Assembly (NCBI GenBank): GCA_029261795.1
Contig: JAJDAP010000018.1
Coordinates: forward strand, 1 to 64,000
DNA: 64,000 nt
Origin: Deltaproteobacteria bacterium
GTDB lineage: Bacteria > Myxococcota_A > UBA9160 > UBA6930
Direction of reading: 5' to 3'
In this document: piece by piece, positions 15,815 to 27,147 of the stretch
How the letters are laid out: every line of letters begins with the position of its first letter
Position numbering within the stretch: the first letter of the stretch is position 1
Notes under the pieces: model-generated
Database searches by the model: none
Told to the model about the DNA's origin: nothing
The model's input: only the letters and a program-made list of their open reading frames with translations
Program-made: the position numbers and the translations under genes

Positions 15815-17992
15815 ATGAGGGGTGTCAATTCGATTCGGTCGGAGGCCTTGGCTGTCCGTGTGGACGCGGCACAGGCGACCGAGCCAGAGCTGATCCTGCT
15901 CGCGGACGACGACCCGGTGTTCCGCGCGCTGGCCGCTGCGGCCCTCGAGCAGCAGGGCTTCTCGGTCGCACAAGCCGAGAACGGAGTGCAGGCCCTCGAC
16001 CGTTTTCCCGGACTGCGTCCGGATCTCGCGCTGCTGGACATCGAGATGCCGGGCCTCGACGGGATTGCGACCTGCAAGGGCATCCGGGCGCTTCCGGAAG
16101 GCGCAGAGACGCCCGTGATCGTGATCACCGGGAGCGAAGACGATGAGTCGGTGGAGGCTGCCTATGGCTCCGGCGCAACCGATTTCGTCTCCAAGCCCAT
16201 GAACTGGAAGCAGCTGGGGCGCCGGGTCCGCTCCGTGCTCCGGGCCAGCGAAGCTTTCCACGAGCTGAGCGAGAGCCGGGCCTTGCTCGCGAACGCACAG
16301 CGGATGGCGCGGCTCGGCAACTGGCAATGGACGACGGAACCCCTGAAGATGACCGCGTCTGCGGAGATCATGCGGATCCTGGGTCGGCCGCTGCCGAACG
16401 ACCTCAAGAGTTTTCCCGACCTGGTCCATCCCGACGACCGCCTCCGGGTCGAACGCGGCATTGCCAAACTCCTCCGCGAGGGGGGCCGACTCTCCGTGGA
16501 CCACCGCGTGGTTCGGCCCGACGGCGAGGAGCGCTTCGTTCACCACCTGCTCGATGTATTCCCCGCTCGGGAGCCGTTGCCGCTTCGCGCGAGCGGCACG
16601 ATCCAGGACATCACCGAGCGCAAGGAAGTCGAAGACCGGATCTGGCGGCTCGCCTATCGCGACGACTTGACCGGCCTCGCGAATCGCCGTCTGCAGGGGG
16701 AACGGTTGACGGCGGCGCTCGACTCCGCGAGGAAGGCCGGCCGGCTCGTCGGCGTGCTGTTCCTCGACATCGACCACTTCAAGCGGGTCAACGATTCATA
16801 CGGTCACACAGTCGGAGACGACCTCCTGAGCGAGGTGGCACGCCGACTGGTCCACGACGTCCGGGTGCGGGATTGGGTGGGCCGGACGCCCGGCTCCGAT
16901 CTGGAGCCCGCGGTCTCTCGGCTCGGCGGAGACGAGTTCACGATCGTGCTGACGGATCTCGAAGACCGGGAAGATGTCGCGACCGTCGCGCTTCGGATCC
17001 TGTCGAGTCTGGCTCGACCGTTCGAGCTGGGCGATCTAGAGGTCCGCGTCTCGGCGAGCATCGGCGTCGCCGTGCATCCGTTCGACGGGGACGACGCGGA
17101 GACCCTGCTTCGCAACGCGGACACCGCCATGTACGCGGCCAAGGACTCGGGACGGGGCACCTTCAGGTTCTACGCGGACGAAATGAACGAGCAGGTCCGG
17201 GCCCGGATCGAACTCGATGCGGCGCTCCAGAAGGCCATCGAGCGCGACGAACTCGAACTCCGCTACCAGCCGAAGCTCGACCTCTCGACGGGCGCCGTCT
17301 GCGGGATGGAGGCGCTGATTCGCTGGAACCATCCCGAGCGGGGTCGGCTATCGCCCGCCGAATTCATCCCCTACGCCGAGGAGAGCGGGTTGATCGTTTC
17401 GATCGGAGAATGGGTGCTCGCGGCTGCCTATCGACAGGTGAGGCTCTGGCGCGATGCCGGCCTGGTGCCGCCCCCGATCGCCGTGAACCTGTCAGGGGGC
17501 CAGTTCTCCGAGGATCTCGTCGAGTCGGTGAAGCGGCTCGCCGCCGAGGCCGGTGTGGCCCCGAGCTGTCTCGACTTCGAGATCACCGAGTCCGCGATCC
17601 TGCCCGATGAGCATGCCGCAACCCGCATGCTCGAGCGTTTCCGCGAAATGGGGATCGTGCTGGCCATGGACGACTTCGGCACCGGCTATTCCTCCCTCAG
17701 CCACCTGCGGACGCTCCCCTTCGACTGCATGAAGATCGACGGCTCCTTCGTGCGGGCAACGACCGAGGGCCCCGAGGGCGCGGCGATCGTCTCGGCCATC
17801 ATCGCGATCGGCCACAGCCTGCACCTGACGGTGATCGCGGAGGGGGTCGAGACCGAAGCCCAACGGGCCCTGCTGCGCGAACTCGGCTGTGACCAGATCC
17901 AGGGGTACCTCATCGCTCGCCCGCTGAGCGTATCGGACGCGGCGCAGTTCCTGGCGCAACAGGAGCCAGGCGCGCTCGACCGTTCCAGCTAG
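15815..17992 (+). CDS. receiver-PAS-GGDEF-EAL cyclic-di-GMP enzyme
   Basis: A 725-aa soluble regulator. Receiver 25-145 with phospho-Asp75; PAS about 160-275 (ARLGNWQW to SGTIQDITERK); GGDEF about 278-455 with intact GGDEF at 371-375; EAL domain about 465-720 with EAL at 499-501, NLSGGQF, ITESAI, DDFGTGYSS and EGVET. Both active sites look complete, so it may make and degrade c-di-GMP. The RxxD inhibitory site upstream of GGDEF is absent; a ~13-residue insertion lies there. ATG at 15815 lacks a clear SD; in-frame GTG 15860 is an alternative. It precedes the TonB-YfiR-kinase genes by 59 nt. Confidence 0.93.
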   Translation: MRGVNSIRSEALAVRVDAAQATEPELILLADDDPVFRALAAAALEQQGFSVAQAENGVQALDRFPGLRPDLALLDIEMPGLDGIATCKGIRALPEGAETPVIVITGSEDDESVEAAYGSGATDFVSKPMNWKQLGRRVRSVLRASEAFHELSESRALLANAQRMARLGNWQWTTEPLKMTASAEIMRILGRPLPNDLKSFPDLVHPDDRLRVERGIAKLLREGGRLSVDHRVVRPDGEERFVHHLLDVFPAREPLPLRASGTIQDITERKEVEDRIWRLAYRDDLTGLANRRLQGERLTAALDSARKAGRLVGVLFLDIDHFKRVNDSYGHTVGDDLLSEVARRLVHDVRVRDWVGRTPGSDLEPAVSRLGGDEFTIVLTDLEDREDVATVALRILSSLARPFELGDLEVRVSASIGVAVHPFDGDDAETLLRNADTAMYAAKDSGRGTFRFYADEMNEQVRARIELDAALQKAIERDELELRYQPKLDLSTGAVCGMEALIRWNHPERGRLSPAEFIPYAEESGLIVSIGEWVLAAAYRQVRLWRDAGLVPPPIAVNLSGGQFSEDLVESVKRLAAEAGVAPSCLDFEITESAILPDEHAATRMLERFREMGIVLAMDDFGTGYSSLSHLRTLPFDCMKIDGSFVRATTEGPEGAAIVSAIIAIGHSLHLTVIAEGVETEAQRALLRELGCDQIQGYLIARPLSVSDAAQFLAQQEPGALDRSS

Positions 17993-18051
17993 CGGTGCGC
18001 TCTTTCGTTCGTTGCTCCCCACGGGCGCTCCGAACACGCAAGGACCATACG

Positions 18052-20055
18052 ATGTCATTCAAGAATCATGCTCGATCGGTCGGAATCGCTGCGGGCTGCC
18101 TCGGCATGTTGATCTCGTCGACGATCGCGAGCGCGGCCTCTGGTGCACCCGCCGATCTCACGGCGGTCCCGTTCGCCGAATTGATGAACTACCAGATCAC
18201 CTCCGTCTCGAAGCAGCGAGAGGATCTGTCGTCCGCTGCGGCGGCAGTCTCCGTGATCACGCAGGAGGACATCCGGCGCTCGGGCATGACGAGCATTCCC
18301 GAACTCCTGCGGCTGGTACCGGGCGTCCAGGTGGCGCGGATCTCGGGGAACGGCTGGGCGATCTCCGCGCGCGGCTTCAACGGAACCTTTGCGGGCAATC
18401 TACTGGTGTTGATCGACGGGCGTAGCGTCTACACGCCGCTCTTCTCGGGCGTCTATTGGGATGTCCAGGACACCCTGGTCGAGGACATCGACCGCATCGA
18501 GGTCATCCGGGGCCCTGGTGCAACGCTCTGGGGAGCGAACGCAGTGAACGGCGTCATCAACATCGTCACAAAGAGCGCCTCGGAAACCCAGGGCACGCTG
18601 GCGACCATGGGCGTCGGCGATGTCGAGCGCGGTTTCGCCGGAGCGCGCCATGGCGGCCGGCTCGGCGAACGAGCCCACTACCGCGTGTACTTGAAGTACC
18701 TGGAGCGCGACGAGTTCGAAGCGTCCGGCGGGTTCGCCGCCCATGACGCCACGGAGGACTTCCGCGGAGGCTGGCGCCTCGACTGGGACATCGATGAGAG
18801 CGACACACTCACCTTCCAGGGCGACGTCTACTCCGGGGAGCGCGACGGAACCTTCTTCGATAGCACCGCGCCGCCGTTGCTTCCGGCGCCCATCGTGGTC
18901 GAGGACACCGCCGAGGTCAGCGGAGGCAACCTGCTGTTACGTTGGTCACACGAGATCTCGGAGGCGTCCGACCTCTCGCTCCAGTTCTACTACGACCGCA
19001 CCGAGCGCGAATCCGTTTCGCTGGGAGAGGATCGGGATACCTGGGACCTGGATTTCCAGCACCGCTTTCCGTTGCTCGACGAAGGAAACGTGTTGTGGGG
19101 GCTCAGCTACCGCCGCACCGAGGACGACATCACCAACGGAAACGTCGTCTCGTTCGCGCCGATGAAACGCAGCGACGATCTCATTGGCGGCTTCCTCCAG
19201 GCACAGCTTCCACTCTTCGACGACCGCCTGGTTCTCACTGCGGGCAGCAAGATCGAGCGCAACGACTACAGCGGCTGGGAGATCCAGCCGAGTGGGCGCC
19301 TCTCCTGGTCGCCCCTCGAAGGACACACGTTCTGGGGTGCCGTCTCTCGCGCCGTCCGTTCGCCGTCTCGTTTCTTCGACGACGCCAAGCTTCGGATCGT
19401 GATTCCGGCTGCCGGGTTCCCGCTCATATTCGAGCAGGTGGGCAACCGTGCGCTCGAAGCAGAGGAGCTCCTCGCCTACGAGGTGGGCTACCGGCTGCAC
19501 GTCGAGAGGACGTTCTCCCTGGACATCGCCCTCTTCAGCAACCACTACGAAGACCAGATCGCCCAGGCGCCACTGCTGGCGCCGCCTCCTCCTGGAGTGG
19601 CCCTCCAGACGCAGTACATCAATGGGGAAGAGGCCCATTCCTACGGACTCGAGTTGAGTTCCCGTTGGCAGGTGCTCGAACGCTGGCGCCTCGATCTCTC
19701 GTACAGCTTCATCGACATCGACCGCCATCTGGCAGTCTCGGGGGTCGGAGCGCCGCTCGCGACGACGGACAGGAAGACGCCGAGCCACCAGGCCGTGCTC
19801 CGCTCGCAGCTCGAACTGCCGCTCGACCTGGAACTCGACACGACGCTCTTCTACACCTCGACGATCAACAGCCTCGACGTCCCCGGCTATCTGCGCGTCG
19901 ATCTCCGCCTCGGCTGGGAGCCGTTCGAGGGCGTCGAGCTGAGCCTGACGGCCGAGAACCTGTTCGACAAGGATCACCTCGAGTGGATCGGGGCGGAGGC
20001 GCCGTCGACGCGAGTCCCTCGCAGCGTTCATGCCCGCGCCACCGTGCGCTTCTAG
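18052..20055 (+). CDS. TonB-dependent outer-membrane receptor
   Basis: A 667-aa receptor. Signal peptide in the first ~28 residues (GCLGMLISSTIASAASGA). The plug domain follows (VSVITQEDIRRSGMTSIPEL, LRLVPGVQVARI, DRIEVIRGPGATLWGANAVN, GVINIVTK), then a long beta-barrel ending with ...VHARATVRF, a typical terminal aromatic. ATG 18052 has AAGGA 7 nt upstream; the open frame begins earlier but without an SD. Ligand unknown. TonB receptors beside YfiR-like proteins and hybrid kinases or cyclases recur in proteobacteria, which suggests a sensing rather than only a transport role. Confidence 0.93.
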   Translation: MSFKNHARSVGIAAGCLGMLISSTIASAASGAPADLTAVPFAELMNYQITSVSKQREDLSSAAAAVSVITQEDIRRSGMTSIPELLRLVPGVQVARISGNGWAISARGFNGTFAGNLLVLIDGRSVYTPLFSGVYWDVQDTLVEDIDRIEVIRGPGATLWGANAVNGVINIVTKSASETQGTLATMGVGDVERGFAGARHGGRLGERAHYRVYLKYLERDEFEASGGFAAHDATEDFRGGWRLDWDIDESDTLTFQGDVYSGERDGTFFDSTAPPLLPAPIVVEDTAEVSGGNLLLRWSHEISEASDLSLQFYYDRTERESVSLGEDRDTWDLDFQHRFPLLDEGNVLWGLSYRRTEDDITNGNVVSFAPMKRSDDLIGGFLQAQLPLFDDRLVLTAGSKIERNDYSGWEIQPSGRLSWSPLEGHTFWGAVSRAVRSPSRFFDDAKLRIVIPAAGFPLIFEQVGNRALEAEELLAYEVGYRLHVERTFSLDIALFSNHYEDQIAQAPLLAPPPPGVALQTQYINGEEAHSYGLELSSRWQVLERWRLDLSYSFIDIDRHLAVSGVGAPLATTDRKTPSHQAVLRSQLELPLDLELDTTLFYTSTINSLDVPGYLRVDLRLGWEPFEGVELSLTAENLFDKDHLEWIGAEAPSTRVPRSVHARATVRF

Positions 20056-20098
20056 TCGACAACGCATCGGAACTGGAATCGCACCGGAAGAGATTGGG

Positions 20099-20677
20099 AT
20101 GATCGATCTAGCCGTACTTCGCGCCGCGCGCGCGTTCGCCGTTGTTGCCGTGTTGGCGAGTCTTGCATCCGCTTCTGGAGCGGAACCCTTCGCGGTCGAT
20201 GAGTATCGCCTGAAGGCGGCCTACCTCTACAACTTCGCCCAGTTCATCGAGTGGCCCGACGAGGCCGAAGCGGAGGCCGATCCAGCACTCCATGTCTGCG
20301 TCCTCGGAACGGACCCCTTCGGCAGCGCACTCGACGAGACATTGCGGCAACGCCGAGTGCGCGGCCAGCGCCTGACAGTCCATCGAATTCCGCAAGCTAC
20401 CGTCGACGACGAATGTGAGATCGTCTTCATCAGCCGCTCGCTCAGGGACGCGCTCGGCCCGGTGCTGGCGAGTGCTCAGCGTCGTGGAGCGCTGACGATC
20501 TCGGAGCTTGACGGTTTCGCTCGAGCTGGCGGAATGATCGAACTCACGGAACGGCGTGCGAAGGTTGGCTTCACGATCAACCTCGACGCCGCAAACCGGG
20601 CCCGGCTTCGCATCAGCTCACAACTCCTGGAACTCGCCGTGGTGATCGGAGATTCCAACGCAGCCGAAGGGGACTGA
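20099..20677 (+). CDS. YfiR/DUF4154-family periplasmic protein
   Basis: A 192-aa protein with a signal peptide ([19 protein letters not shown]) followed by the DUF4154/YfiR hallmarks: [34 protein letters not shown], and [20 protein letters not shown] near the end. YfiR in Pseudomonas is a periplasmic repressor of the cyclase YfiN. Here the following gene is a membrane hybrid kinase, one nucleotide away, so I infer that this protein controls that kinase's periplasmic sensor. SD GGAAGAGA precedes the ATG. Confidence 0.9.
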   Translation: MIDLAVLRAARAFAVVAVLASLASASGAEPFAVDEYRLKAAYLYNFAQFIEWPDEAEAEADPALHVCVLGTDPFGSALDETLRQRRVRGQRLTVHRIPQATVDDECEIVFISRSLRDALGPVLASAQRRGALTISELDGFARAGGMIELTERRAKVGFTINLDAANRARLRISSQLLELAVVIGDSNAAEGD

Positions 20678-20678
20678 C

Positions 20679-23074
<2,396 letters not shown>

Positions 23075-23075
<1 letters not shown>

Positions 23076-23821
23076 TGCCCCGCGAATACCTGGCCCTGGC
23101 CCTCTCGATCGCCTTCGGCGCGGCACCCGGCCTCGCCGAGAGCGTGCACGGATCCGGCGGACTCGAAGCGCTGACCCAGGAGCTTCCCCTCAGCGAGACT
23201 GCCTTCGCACAGGAGCGGGGCGAACTCCAGATCACGTTCGGCACGACCCTCTTCGACGAGGCGGATGATGGCGACCGCACCACGACCTCGCTCGGCCTCG
23301 AATACGGCGTCGGCGATGCGCTCCAGTTGAGCATCGAGCTGCCCTACGCGTTCGTCCGTTCCGGGGAAGGAAACCTGCGCGGCATCGGAGACGTCCGCAT
23401 GGGGGTCCTCGCCACGGTCGTCGAGACCGAGTCGTCCATCTTCTCGGCCGCCCTCGAGGTGGGCCTTCCGAGCGGAGACGAATCCGACGAACTCGGCGAG
23501 GGACAGCTCGAGTGGGAACCCTCGCTCCGCTACGCCAGCGCGTTCGGAGAGGGACAGCTCCACCTCGGCCTGGCGGGCGAATTCTCGGACGGTGCGTCGG
23601 GCCTGGCTACGTCTGCCGCGTTCGTGCGTCCGGTGGGTGCCTTCGCGGCCGTGCTGGAATTCAGCGGCTCCATCGGCAATGGCGAGAAGACAGCGTTCTT
23701 CTCGCCCGGCCTCGTCTTCGAAGGTCCGGGCGGAATCGAGGCAGGCCTCGGGCTGCCGTTGGGCCTGACCGCGGAGTCGGCGGACTGGGGAATCTCGGCG
23801 TGGCTGGTCATCGAACTCTAG
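23075..23821 (+). CDS. outer-membrane beta-barrel protein
   Basis: A 248-aa exported protein. Signal peptide MPREYLALALSIAFGAAPGLA; the rest alternates short hydrophobic strands and turns (GELQITFGTTLFDEADD, QLSIELPYAFVRSG, AALEVGLPSGDE, LHLGLAGEFSDG, GISAWLVIEL) and ends near the C-terminal strand. It resembles small outer-membrane transporter-like proteins of the phenol-degradation MetA type, a loose match. It sits between two related hybrid kinases, with which it is presumably cotranscribed. Confidence 0.8.
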
Positions 23822-23873
23822 AAGTCTGGAAGCGGGACTCCCCGCGCGTTCCGTCCGACGGAAGGAATCTGCG

Positions 23874-26573
23874 ATGAAGATCGGAATCAAGGCCCAGGCT
23901 TCGCTGTTGCTCTCGGGCACGTTGGTCGTGATCGCTTTGACAACGGGCCTGAACTGGCTCCTGGTCCGATCGATCAACAGCGAAATGGCTAACGTGACGC
24001 AGGGGGAGAGCCTGCAGATCGCCGCGCTCGGCAGGATGGAATTGACGTTCGAGACGGCTCACGATGAGCTGCTGCTCGCTGCCCTCGATGCGGGCCGGCC
24101 GACGGCCGAGCTGCGCTTGCCCCTGGCCGAACGGCAGGAGCGCCTGGATCGGGCGCGGATCGACTTCCTCGAGGTGTGGCAGATCTTCAACGAGAACGAC
24201 GCCGATGAGGACGAGGCCGTGACGGCGCGGGAGCTTTCCAGACGGGCCGGCGACATCGATGAAATGGCGCGCGTCGGCCTGCAGCAGATCGCTAGCGGCT
24301 CCGAGCCGATCGCGATCATCGAATCGGTCCAGGCCGAGATCGTCGCGGTTCGCTCCGTCATCGCCGGAGCGATTGCCGAGGAGATCGCCGAGGTCCGAGA
24401 GAATCAGGAGCGCGCCGAGGCCTACGAGGGAACGGCGCTCTGGATGAATCTCGGCGTCCTGGTCGGAGCCGCGCTGGTCGTCCTCCTGGCGGGTCTCTTC
24501 CGGCAGCTGGCAACGACCCTCGAATCCAAGACGAAAGAGTTGGAGATCGCGCGCCACGACGCCGAGGCAGCGGCCCGCGCCAAGGGCGAATTCCTCGCAG
24601 TCATGAGTCACGAGATTCGCACCCCGATGAGCGGGATCCTGGGGATGGCAGAGCTGCTCCAGACGACCGCGCTGACCCCGCGCCAGCGCGAGTTCGTGGA
24701 GGTGATCGACCGCTCGGGCGACGCCTTGCTCGTGCTCATCAACGACATCCTCGACTTCTCGAAAGCGGATGCGGGCGAGCTGCAACTCGAGGCCGTCGAA
24801 CTCGAACCGGGCGAGCTGGTGGACGACGCGGTGGAGCTGTTTGCCGAGCGATCGCGGGGGCGCGGCCTCGCACTCAACGCTGATCTCCGCGGTGTACGAG
24901 GCTTGACCGTGATGGGCGATCCGGGGCGCCTGCGTCAGATCCTCCTGAACCTGATCGGAAACGCGCTCAAGTTCACCGAGGAAGGTGCCATCACGGTTCG
25001 CGTCCGGGATTGCGGCAGCGACCCCGAGATCGCGACGCTCCGATTCGAAGTGCACGACACCGGGATCGGAATTCCTGCCGAAGTGCAGGAGCGGCTCTTC
25101 ACTCCGTTCAGCCAGGCCGACTCGTCGGTGACCCGGAAGTACGGTGGCACGGGACTCGGCTTGGCGATCGCCCGACAGCTCGTCGAGCGAATGGGCGGCG
25201 AGATCCACATGGAAAGCGAGCCCGGATTCGGCTCGAGCTTCTGGTTCACGGTAGCGCTCCCGGTAACGCTCCAGAATCTGGCACCGCACGCTTCGCCACC
25301 ACGCCCTCTACTGACAGGACGCCGGGCATTGATCCTGGCCGACGACGAGTCGAACCGGGAGAACCTCTGCGAGCAGCTGGCGCTCTGGGGAATGGAGTGG
25401 CGGACCGCGACGGACTGCGAGGCAGCCCTGGAAGAGCTACGAGCTGGCGCCGCCCGTGGCACGTCCTACGACATCGTCCTGCTGGATCTCGACGATGCGG
25501 AGACCGGCGCTTCGGCCCTCGATCGCGGGATCCGAGGCTCGGGGAGCCTCATGGACCTCAGGGTGCTGGCGCTGTACCCGCCCGGCGCCGGCGTAGAGGA
25601 AGGGGAGCGGTTCCTCGACGCGCCGTGGATGCGGGCATTGGAAAAGCCGGTCCGGTCATCGCGGATCCTCGAGTCCCTAGTGGAACTCCTCGCCATCGAA
25701 GTCCCTGCCAAGCTCGCGACTTCTCATTCCCCGAGAGCGCGCCGCGCGTTCGCCAGCCGAATCCTGGTCGCAGAGGACAACGATGTCGTTCGACAAGTCG
25801 CCTTGGCGAGCCTGGACGCGCTCGGTTGTCGACACGTGGACGTGGCGCACGACGGTTTGGAAGCGGTGCGCGCCAGCGAGGAGACACACTACGACCTGAT
25901 CCTGATGGACGCCGAGATGCCGATCATGGACGGCCTCGAAGCGACGCGCTCGATCCGAGCCCGCGAGCAGGCCGCGCGGGCAGACGGCCCTGCGCCACAT
26001 ATCCCCATCATTGCCATGACGGCCCACGTGCTGGAAGGAGAGCGCGAGCGCTGTTTCGATGCGGGCATGGACGACTTCCTCTCGAAACCCTTCACCGTGC
26101 CTCAGCTGGAGGAGACCTTGCTGCGCTGCATCCGAGAAGCCAACGGCGCCGACGTCGAGACCCTTACCGCCGAGCCACCGGTCACACCCGATACCGCGCT
26201 TGCGAGGAAGGCCCCGATCATCGAGCCCGGCCCGCTCGACGCGATTCGAGCCCTCGAAGCGCCCGGGCGAGTGGGCCTGCTCGGCAGCGTGATCACGTCC
26301 TACCTCGGCATCGCTCCGGGCCAGCTCGAGACGATCCGCGAGGCCGCCTCGGAGGAAGACATGGAGTCGCTCCGGCGGGCGGCCTACGCCCTCAAGTCAG
26401 CAAGCGCGAGTCTCGGCGCTCTGCGGGTCGCCACGCTGTGTGCCGCACTCGAGGCCTGCGCGCGCGAGGGCACGACCAAGGACGAGGCCGGTGCACTCAT
26501 CGAAGCGCTGGAAGAGGCCTACCGGCTGACACGGGCCGCACTCTCGGAGGATCGCTCGGGCGGAGCGACGTGA
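23874..26573 (+). CDS. membrane hybrid kinase, two receivers and an altered HPt domain
   Basis: An 899-aa kinase. TM1 about 10-32, periplasmic helical domain 33-188, TM2 189-208, no HAMP, HisKA with His246, HATPase with DTGIGI and GGTGLGLAI, a first receiver (about 484-605, Asp538), a second receiver (about 626-755, Asp679) and an HPt domain (785-890). The sensor has an EF-hand-like loop DADEDEAVTARE at 109-120 after the helix FLEVWQIFNEN. The HPt is closely related to that of the kinase two genes upstream, but the phosphoacceptor His is Tyr838 (AAYALKSASASLG; codon tac against cac). Phosphotransfer through this HPt should fail. Confidence 0.93.
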   Translation: MKIGIKAQASLLLSGTLVVIALTTGLNWLLVRSINSEMANVTQGESLQIAALGRMELTFETAHDELLLAALDAGRPTAELRLPLAERQERLDRARIDFLEVWQIFNENDADEDEAVTARELSRRAGDIDEMARVGLQQIASGSEPIAIIESVQAEIVAVRSVIAGAIAEEIAEVRENQERAEAYEGTALWMNLGVLVGAALVVLLAGLFRQLATTLESKTKELEIARHDAEAAARAKGEFLAVMSHEIRTPMSGILGMAELLQTTALTPRQREFVEVIDRSGDALLVLINDILDFSKADAGELQLEAVELEPGELVDDAVELFAERSRGRGLALNADLRGVRGLTVMGDPGRLRQILLNLIGNALKFTEEGAITVRVRDCGSDPEIATLRFEVHDTGIGIPAEVQERLFTPFSQADSSVTRKYGGTGLGLAIARQLVERMGGEIHMESEPGFGSSFWFTVALPVTLQNLAPHASPPRPLLTGRRALILADDESNRENLCEQLALWGMEWRTATDCEAALEELRAGAARGTSYDIVLLDLDDAETGASALDRGIRGSGSLMDLRVLALYPPGAGVEEGERFLDAPWMRALEKPVRSSRILESLVELLAIEVPAKLATSHSPRARRAFASRILVAEDNDVVRQVALASLDALGCRHVDVAHDGLEAVRASEETHYDLILMDAEMPIMDGLEATRSIRAREQAARADGPAPHIPIIAMTAHVLEGERERCFDAGMDDFLSKPFTVPQLEETLLRCIREANGADVETLTAEPPVTPDTALARKAPIIEPGPLDAIRALEAPGRVGLLGSVITSYLGIAPGQLETIREAASEEDMESLRRAAYALKSASASLGALRVATLCAALEACAREGTTKDEAGALIEALEEAYRLTRAALSEDRSGGAT

Positions 26574-27147
26574 GCCGTCACGAAGTCGGGAGAATCCTTC
26601 ATTCGACGGCACCAGCCGCTTCAAGTCGATCGATCTCGCAGTTTCCGTCGTGCACGACCACCACAGAACCTGCCTGCCGTCGGTCGAGTGTCGCGGGCCC
26701 GCTGTGCTCTGCCTCGTCGGGCCTCCGCGAGCTGTACACCTCCGGATCGAGCGTCCGCGCGGCGGAGCCCGAACGCCAGCCGAGGCGTGTCTGGACAGCG
26801 TCATATCCCTCATATGCACAGCTACCGGCCGCCTAACGACCGGCAAGCAAGCGATCTGGGATCGCGTTCTGTTCGTTAGGCGTCGACCATTTGATCTGCC
26901 CATTTGAGGGTCTGGTGGCTCCGTTTGAGCGGGCCCGGGGTCACAGAACGGCGCTGGGGTCGTTTCCCGACATCAGAAACCGGGGGGCGATTCAGGTGTT
27001 CCTGCGGATTCAGCCGGTGTCTTGGAAGTCGATACGAGCGTTTGGAGGCGAAATGCAAGGCGCGCCATCCAGTTCGACGCGATCGGGCCAGGATCGGTCA
27101 GCGTGCAGGGGCGGCCACGCGCCGTTCTGCCTAGGGGAATCGGCGTC
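26574..27147. other. 574-nt gap before the pilus operon
   Basis: No convincing gene. It contains the attC-like palindrome listed separately. A GGAGG with ATG at 27053 opens a frame that runs into the ATPase gene out of frame and looks non-protein. The pilus operon promoter should be here; I could not fix it. Confidence 0.5.
26830..26882. repeat. attC-like imperfect palindrome
   Basis: The outer arms CGCCTAACGA and TCGTTAGGCG pair over 10 bp and carry the RYYYAAC and GTTRRRY consensus of integron attC ends (GCCTAAC at 26831, GTTAGGC at 26875). Inside, GCGATC-TGG-GATCGC forms a second stem; the strands between are of unequal length, giving unpaired bases as in real attC sites. No integrase gene or second site is in the window, so it is an orphan candidate. 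Confidence 0.5.

Noticed and set aside
26831-26881. Rho-independent terminator
   Set aside because: The palindrome has no T-tract and has attC-type ends with an inner stem, so the attC reading fits better.
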